Positions 58,166-64,000 of a DNA stretch of 64,000 nt are shown here, piece by piece (position 1 is the first letter of the stretch; every line of letters begins with the position of its first letter). Both the position numbers and the translations under genes were made by a program. The notes beneath the pieces are model-generated. The model was not told where the DNA came from. It ran no database searches and was given only the letters and a program-made list of their open reading frames with translations. The DNA is from Isoetes taiwanensis (taxonomy: Eukaryota; Streptophyta; Lycopodiopsida; Isoetales; Isoetaceae): positions 19,747,767 to 19,811,766 of the forward strand of contig JAJEKV010000008.1 in NCBI GenBank assembly GCA_021234155.1, written 5' to 3'.

Positions 58166-59360
58166 TCACCTGTTTCTTATCCTGCTTGCCAGAGTTTGCA
58201 TTGCCCTGCTTCCCATAATTAGCGTTGTACTGAGGCCTCTGGCTGCTGGGCTCGCCGCTCTTGGGCTATAGCCTCCCATGCCCTTTTCCTTGTCATGGAA
58301 ATACTGCTGTCTTGGTGCATTCTCTTGGGGTCCCCTCCCTTGCAAAGCGGCCGCTTTGGATTCTGCTTCTGACACCGTCCTAGGGTTGATTGCTCTTACT
58401 AGTTTCCGGATCTCTTCATTCAACCCTTCTATATAACCCTCCACTGCGTGCCTTTCACTCAACTTCGGCACATAGAGCCTTAGTCTCATGAATTCCTCCG
58501 TACTTACGAGGCTCGATTTGTTGCCCTCGCCGCATCCCGGTAAAAAATCGATGAATCATGTGACACTTATGTTCCCTTTGGCACATAGTGGCGCTTTTGA
58601 ATGCCTTAGCAAACTTCTTTGAACTGGAATCGTCCCCTTTCGGTCCATGTGCTTTGGAGTAGCCTTTCCACCAAATCTGGCGGCTCCCTTTAAGTTGTTT
58701 ATCAAGCTACTTCGCCTTTTGTCCTTGTCCTTCATGCCATAGGCATTTCCATATTCCCTCATCTCGTCCCAACCATGCTCGGAGGACGCTATCCCACGAA
58801 AATTGCTCTCGGCTTTTTGCTTTCCATATATTCTTGGCTTAAGTCAACCTTCTCCCCGATAGTGGGATTGTGTCCCGCCCCTATCATGGTTTGATTCTCC
58901 CCGGTGGTCTGCCTCTCTTCTTCTGCTCTTCCGATCCGGAAATGAGTCCGAACTAGAGTCGAGCCGCACCGAGCTAGGTGATCTTCTTCTCTGGTTCCTC
59001 TTCCTTCTTTCTGACTCACCTACCGGTGTTCCGCAATGGCACATTCTGATCCTGCCCTCCTATTGCTGCTCCTGCTAGCAATGCCCTTATCTCATGAATG
59101 TCGGACCTGATCTGGGATAGCTCCTCTTCTAGAGTTGCTGCATCAAACTCTTGGTACAGATTTCTTGGCTGGAAGCGCCTTGGTGGAGTACGCTCTTGTT
59201 CACGTTGTCTCTGTTCATCAACATTTCTAGGTACTCTAGCTGCATGCACATTAGATTGAACTCTGATCATTAGTTCCTTGTTTTGGTTGTTGCGTTGGTT
59301 TGTTTGACGATGCAATTGAGGGGACAAAATTATATGACAAGAAAACATAATTAAGGTCAT
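58166..59360 (-). pseudogene. element C gag, N-terminal and capsid part, frameshifted
   Basis: Four frames in series. 59016-59360 has LYQEFDAATLEEELSQIRSD and HEIRALLAGAA. 58789-59044 is Arg/Ser-rich. 58556-58762 has LINNLKGAARFGG. 58166-58489 has RLYVPKLSERHAVEGYIEGL and SEAESKAAALQGRGPQ, a retrotransposon-gag capsid segment followed by a linker toward the zinc knuckle. Breaks concentrate at 58490-59000, where CG words are frequent. The start at 59360 is the first Met of the open stretch. Confidence 0.8.
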
Positions 59361-59421
59361 GGTTTATATTCATAGATATGCTAACATAATTAAGGTCATG
59401 GTTTATATTCATAGATATGCT
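59344..59421. repeat. 39-bp tandem duplication
   Basis: AACATAATTAAGGTCATGG and the following 20 bases occur twice in a row with no mismatch, just at the 5' end of the gag frame. The first Met of the gag frame falls inside the first copy, so the native start may differ. Confidence 0.85.
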
Positions 59422-59479
59422 ATTGCTTTTACATTCAAGATATCGTAAAAATTGAAAACATTTCTAATTATATTCCTAG

Positions 59480-59880
59480 AATTTCTTCCAAATAATCGGG
59501 TTGTCCTTGAGAAATTTCTTCACTTGGGCCGCGCCCGATTGTTCCCCTTAGGGTTCCCGAGGATATTTGTGGTCGCGGCCTCCTTAGTGCGCGGCCACTA
59601 AGTCTTCAATCCCCTTTCTCGATGTATAAGTTGCCGCCGCCGCCAACCCGCCTCGCCGCCTATAGGGGATCGCGAAGTCGAAGATGCTCAACGCTATTGT
59701 TCTCTTGACGGGGATGACATGGTCGATGTTTGGGGCCATAATGAAAGCATAACTTCCTAATCCTAAGAGAGGCGATGAGCATGAAGACTCTTTTCTTCAC
59801 CTGTATTGAATTGGCGTGTATAACCGCTTATCCTTCCATCTATAAGCAAGGGAGGTAGAACCTAAGGGCTTTGTCATGCC
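59480..59880 (-). pseudogene. possible accessory ORF upstream of gag in element C
   Basis: Reading the minus strand from about 59880, without shifting more than once, gives MTKPLGSTSLAYRWKDKRLY, then MAPNIDHVIPVKRTIALSIF and RKGIEDLVAAH, and later QVKKFLKDNPIIWKKF. Stops interrupt it. The composition is protein-like and the position, sense strand and 5' of gag, equals that of the accessory ORFs in element A. No similarity to them is visible and no family is recognised. Confidence 0.3.
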
Positions 59881-59899
59881 CCGTGTTGTAAATCAACCG

Positions 59900-61879
59900 T
59901 GACTCCGTGATAATGGAAGGTTTTTAACGTTTTTACGCACGTGCATATATCTCAATCGCATTCCTGATTATGAAACGTCACTAAAAAAAATTAAGTAATG
60001 CGTTAAAAAGTAAGAGGTGTACCTCTAGCATTTATAGTAACGTGACGGGTACATTTTTATATAAAGTACTTGGTTTGTATGTGTTTGTGCAAATATGTAC
60101 ATTTTTTTTATAGTTTGATTTGGCTGGTTTGGTATAACACAATATTGTATGCATACGGTTTAGAATGACAAGCATTTAGTTGATTGGAATCTTGAAACAT
60201 ATATAGACTATATCGATACCATGTCATCGTCATATAATACATCGATCGGACCAAAACCTTGGGTCCCAAAACTCTATGATACCATCACCATGTCATCTCG
60301 TCACAATTGATCGGACCTTACATATTAAAACACTATGTCATCTCATCATATGGATATCTACTTTGGATTATACATAACACATATGGAAGTGAAAGAAAAG
60401 CATATTTGAAGTGTTCGATTGTCGCTAGGATAGAAAAAACATAATATAAAACACTGCAAAGCGATTTCACAACTGGCCGAGAACTTTTATTACTTATCCC
60501 GCATATAATATCACAAATTCACAATGTCATTTAAATTTCAATCTTCCAAGGTTTATGGTTTCTATTCTATTGGCCACACATGTACATTTTACATCAGAAA
60601 TCCGTATCACATAACAGAAAGAGAAATTGCAACCCTTTTCGGGCTTTGTCAGCCGACATCTAGTCTCATAGATTCATAAGCCAGTTTAGTAGCCGTGAAA
60701 AATACGTTAGTTTAAAATACAAACTACATTGCACATACCTGTGCCAATTCTAGTTAATGCTTGAAATATCTTCCACATCCGCACTACCTAATAAGAATAA
60801 ATTCGTGTGTTTATCATATTGTCGTACCAATTGTCATAATTCAAATTTTTAGCAAACTTAAATTAAATCTCAGCAAGCACACCAACAGAAAACTACCTTT
60901 ATACCTAGAATGTTATCTTCAAGGTTTCATTAGGTATTTCCTTCAAATTGTTGAACTCTTCCTCCATCTCACCTCCTATCATCTTCCCTTTATCATGCCT
61001 CTTCCCATGCCCTCCCATTCCTCTTCTTCCTCCTTCTATCCATTCACAACAGCCCTTCCTCGTCCTTCCACCCTCGTCGTAGCCTCTCAGATTGCCTACA
61101 TGACCTTTCTAGTTTATAAATGCCAGCAAATAAATGGGTTAATCTTACTTCTTTGTTTTAGTCATCCGGCCAGATGTGTTGTTTTCTCAAAGATCTTTAT
61201 ACTAATCCCCTCTCTTTGTTCGCGAGCAATACATCAATTGGGGCAGGATTATAATTTCATGGATCTGCTCCGGCTAATTCAAGAGGATTGACCTAATATT
61301 ATATCATATGTATAAGATATGATAAAACAAACGATTATATGCAAAAATAAAAGATGTCGACAAATGTCCTCGCTTTGCTAATTCTCGCCTTGTTTCAAAT
61401 TTGTTCATGAGTTTTAAATTTTCCCCGGCCGAAGATTAAGTTTTCTTAATCAGGTATGTTTTAGCCGATTCCTCTTTTTTTAGCGCAAGAGCGCCGCGTC
61501 TCGGCCAATTCCTCTCACATGCACCCGCAAGGATAACTTACATAACATCATTTTTAGAAATAAACAATAATCACAAACATTAAAAAAATAGATAAGATAA
61601 GATAAGATAAGATGATTTTACGCCCACGTGAACCCATCTAAAACTCATGCATATGCAAGGGCAATAAAATTTATCTAAAACCTGGGACTAGGCCCCATCA
61701 CCAAACACAATAACCAAAAATATTAAAAGTATACCAAGAATAAGATAAGATAATGCTAATGCTAGTGGTAAATTTATGCTTCTAAATTATTCTAGTGGTA
61801 AACTAAGATGTGTACGTATTCTTTGCCTCGTGATAGCACTCCCTAAGAGCCACTTCAACTGCATACCGTGATCGTAAAT
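59900..61879. other. unassigned AT-rich stretch at the 5' side of element C
   Basis: No domain, repeat family or splice-linked exon is recognised. A (GATAA)n run of about five copies lies at 61588-61613. The 176-codon plus-strand frame at 60761-61291 is Leu/Ser/Pro-rich and not convincing as a gene. The LTR and primer site expected here have been lost or replaced. Confidence 0.4.
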
Positions 61880-62112
61880 TTCATCTGGGAAGCCTAGAAA
61901 CCCCAGGGTTAGGGTTAATCATCGGGCAATGGGTTTAGCTTATTTAGCAATGGGGTCCATGGGATTACACTGTGTATGTTTATTTAACATGCACAATATT
62001 CACAAAGCGTCTCTTAGTGCAACCCCTAGGGTAAACTTACTACCACCGTCCAGAATGGGTGATCGTGGCGTGATAATACTTATTCTGGGCGATATTATGG
62101 CCGAACGCCACA
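61880..62112 (-). repeat. element C 5' LTR remnant
   Basis: Aligns with the right end of the element C LTR (about 43100-43329): AGGGTTAGGGTTAATCAT, GCAATGGGGTCCATGG, GTGTATGTTTA, CATGCACAATATTC, and the end GAACGCCACA. About 85 percent of the LTR length is missing. Confidence 0.75.
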
Positions 62113-62480
62113 CCTCCTCCTTGAAATGCGCCCATGCCTTCGCTAGGGTTGAAGAAGCAACACGCCGGAAGACTGCCAGCACGCGCTTTCAGCCCGGCAC
62201 GCGAACTAGGTCTTATTTCACTAACGACCCAAGAACCAGAACGCGAAAAAGAAGAAAGATTTAGGGGTTTAAGGGAATAGCCCTCATGAGACTTTAGGGT
62301 TAGGTCATCACAATGGGGTTTTGCTATTTGGCAATGGGCGAGGTATTGTATATATTTATTAAATGCATGACAATGAGGCCGCCCTGCAACCTTTACGTCT
62401 CCCGCCTGTATTTGTCCCGATGATACGTGTGTACGCAGATGTGGGCGTAATATACGACTGATCGTAGATATTATACCAGA
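62113..62480. repeat. element E: LTR, right part
   Basis: Continues the LTR alignment at the point where 40628-41749 stopped. The order matches 42870-43329: CATGCCT.., GAAGA.., AGGGGTTTAAGGG.A..GCCCT, then GGTTAGGTCATCA.. and TTTGGCAATGGG. The end near 62480 is diverged and I cannot place its last base. Confidence 0.6.
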
Positions 62481-64000
62481 AGATTCCTAATTTGAAATAC
62501 AAGCTACGGCCACGGCTGCGCATCACCATCCGCCCACATTTCCCACGTAGGAAATTTTGTGGTTCCTCGATGGGTTCCCTAGCACATACATAATTATCAC
62601 ATAGTTGCCTAGTTTCTGCAAGATTACTACTATGTTTGTAGCTGTTAGAATTGCGCTGGCCCTTGTAATGTCACAAAGAAGTTGATTTTCTGTTTCTAGA
62701 TTCCTTGTTTGAAAATGCAACCCATGCATACAATTCGGGATCAAGACAGAGGATAATAGTGCCAAGTTGAGTGAATTGCCCATATGTACTTAGCGTCAGA
62801 TATAATTACCTTTTCTAGTGGAGGATCAACAATTCCCCCCAAGATCTTGCATTCCACTAGGATTCGTATCGCATCAAAAGGAAAATCAAGTACAATTGAA
62901 CTGATGTCGGAGTTAACAAGGAGAAAGAAATACTTCTATCTCATTTATCTTATCTTGATATTAGATTTAATACTTTAAAGTGAATGGTTATATTATCTTG
63001 GTAGTTGTGGTCATGCTCATATAAATTTTCATATTATGAAGTTTTAGTGTGACAGACTGTAAATTGATCCTACCAATTCGAGATCACATCAAATTGATCC
63101 GGTAGCAATCATGTAGATTTTTTTAGTTTAGTGTACATTGGGTGGGTAGACAACAATGTGCACCATGTAGAATAGCTTGCCTAGTATCGTCAAGTAATCG
63201 TGAATTCAGTTACTACTATTGACTACGAGCATAAATAGATCTCTCAGATCGCCATGAAGTTGAGATATGCATTCAACACCCCACTTAAATTTACTAAGGG
63301 ATAATATCAAAGCCCATACTGAATATCCCCAGTTGGTATGTACTAACATTATATTGCTCCTAAATTTATGCATTCATCAAGAACTTGTGAGGAACCAATA
63401 AGCTTTTTAATCACCTTTTTACCCTGGAGTCTGTACAAACCCCGCTAACTTTGAGCAGATGACGGTAAATTATTTAAATAAATTAGTATGTTATATTCAT
63501 AAAGACCTGTGGAGTCTATGTGTTAATTGAACGAATATACCTTACACGAGTGGTTTTCTTTTTTCTTCTTTTTTTTTTTTCTTTTTTTTCTTTTATGTTT
63601 TAAGGATGAAGGCAACAGTAACACCAATCCATGTTTCTCGCTAGGTGGTCGTTATGCTCTTCCATAAACATCCATGACCGCAGATGCGCCAAAAGAGATG
63701 GTGCCATCTCGACACCTTAACACGAGACACCTGGAGGGCAACACTCTATATATTTACATTCTTTTTCACTATTCCATGCCCATGTAATTGACTAGTTAAT
63801 CCAATCCATCACCAAAGTTCCAACGAGGATCACAATGTAGTTGGAGGAAGAACCTAGGTAAATGATCTCCGAATAAAAGAAGTTTGTATCAGACGAGTTT
63901 TGTAAATCATGGCAACTAGTATATGCCAAAGCTCTGTGTTTCGCTGTGATGAGATGTAGAGGTAGCCATCAGCATTGTGTAATTGGAATGTTAATACCGT
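62481..64000. other. unassigned stretch
   Basis: No gene or repeat family recognised. A C/T-rich tract lies at 63556-63597. Short frames (62523-62783 minus, 62784-62978 plus) have no supporting motif. Confidence 0.4.

Larger units (their letters stand above)
41750..62112 (-). mobile_element. element C: Ty3/gypsy element, nested host of element D
   Basis: Left boundary TGTGACGTCCC at 41750, right boundary GAACGCCACA at 62112. CTCCT occurs at 41745-41749 and 62114-62118 as a probable, slightly displaced target duplication. It reads on the minus strand: gag (58166-59360), protease and RT (56461-57840), RNase H and integrase (55004-56460), then it is cut by element D. The integrase C-terminus, chromodomain and 3' region are missing, apart from about 50 bp beside the left LTR. 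Most of the right LTR and the primer site are also gone. Confidence 0.75.

Noticed and set aside
60761-61291. 176-codon plus-strand ORF
   Set aside because: Low-complexity Leu/Ser/Pro content, no domain, no splice or promoter context, and located in decayed element flank. Length alone is not enough.
62523-62978. Two short ORFs at the right edge
   Set aside because: No motif or homology is recognisable; length is within random expectation.

Overview
The window looks like heterochromatic, transposon-packed DNA from a land plant with a large genome. It holds chromodomain Ty3/gypsy retrotransposons primed by initiator Met-tRNA, long interspersed elements, a non-autonomous LTR element, simple-sequence arrays, and broken intron-containing pieces of ordinary plant genes (ABCB transporter, RNA polymerase III subunit RPC8, RIO1 kinase, Enhancer-of-zeste). 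I find no intact single-copy host gene, no tRNA or rRNA and no prokaryotic features. I cannot name the species from sequence alone.

Left third (1-23 kb). A roughly 2.3 kb array of the pentamer AGATT, spaced every 10-11 bp, was split by element A, a gypsy chromovirus (1882-13733) with 1.5 kb LTRs, a tRNA-iMet primer site and a 5-bp target duplication. Element A reads on the minus strand. From 5' to 3' it has a long leader, an intact 319-codon ORF of unknown function, further broken accessory ORFs, decayed gag and protease, then RT, RNase H, integrase and chromodomain. The array and its 0.6 kb tail share ends with two other units. One (15744-23070) carries fragments of three unrelated genes, all on the minus strand and with introns. 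The other (31564-33120) again holds an AGATT array. Together they look like one family of gene-capturing, probably non-autonomous transposons sitting at (TA)n tracts.

Middle (23-40.6 kb). A 5'-truncated LINE tail with poly(A), a large foldback (arms about 0.65 kb), a small tandem/hairpin repeat, a SET-domain fragment of an E(z) histone methyltransferase, long (AG)n and (AT)n tracts, and several kilobases of degenerate, strand-asymmetric repeats bracketed by about 200-bp direct repeats.

Right third (40.6-64 kb). A four-deep nest. An old LTR (E, 40628-41749 plus 62113-62480) is split by gypsy element C (41750-62112). C is split by D, an element with 2.6 kb LTRs and only about 330 bp of non-coding interior. 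D is split by a roughly 6.9 kb LINE with a 16-bp target duplication. A deletion at the C/D junction removed C's chromodomain and the first 0.88 kb of D's left LTR.

The main things to follow up are the helically phased AGATT arrays, the capture unit with three host genes, the upstream accessory ORFs of element A, and widespread CTG-to-CG/CCG discrepancies between repeat copies that may be a sequencing artefact.
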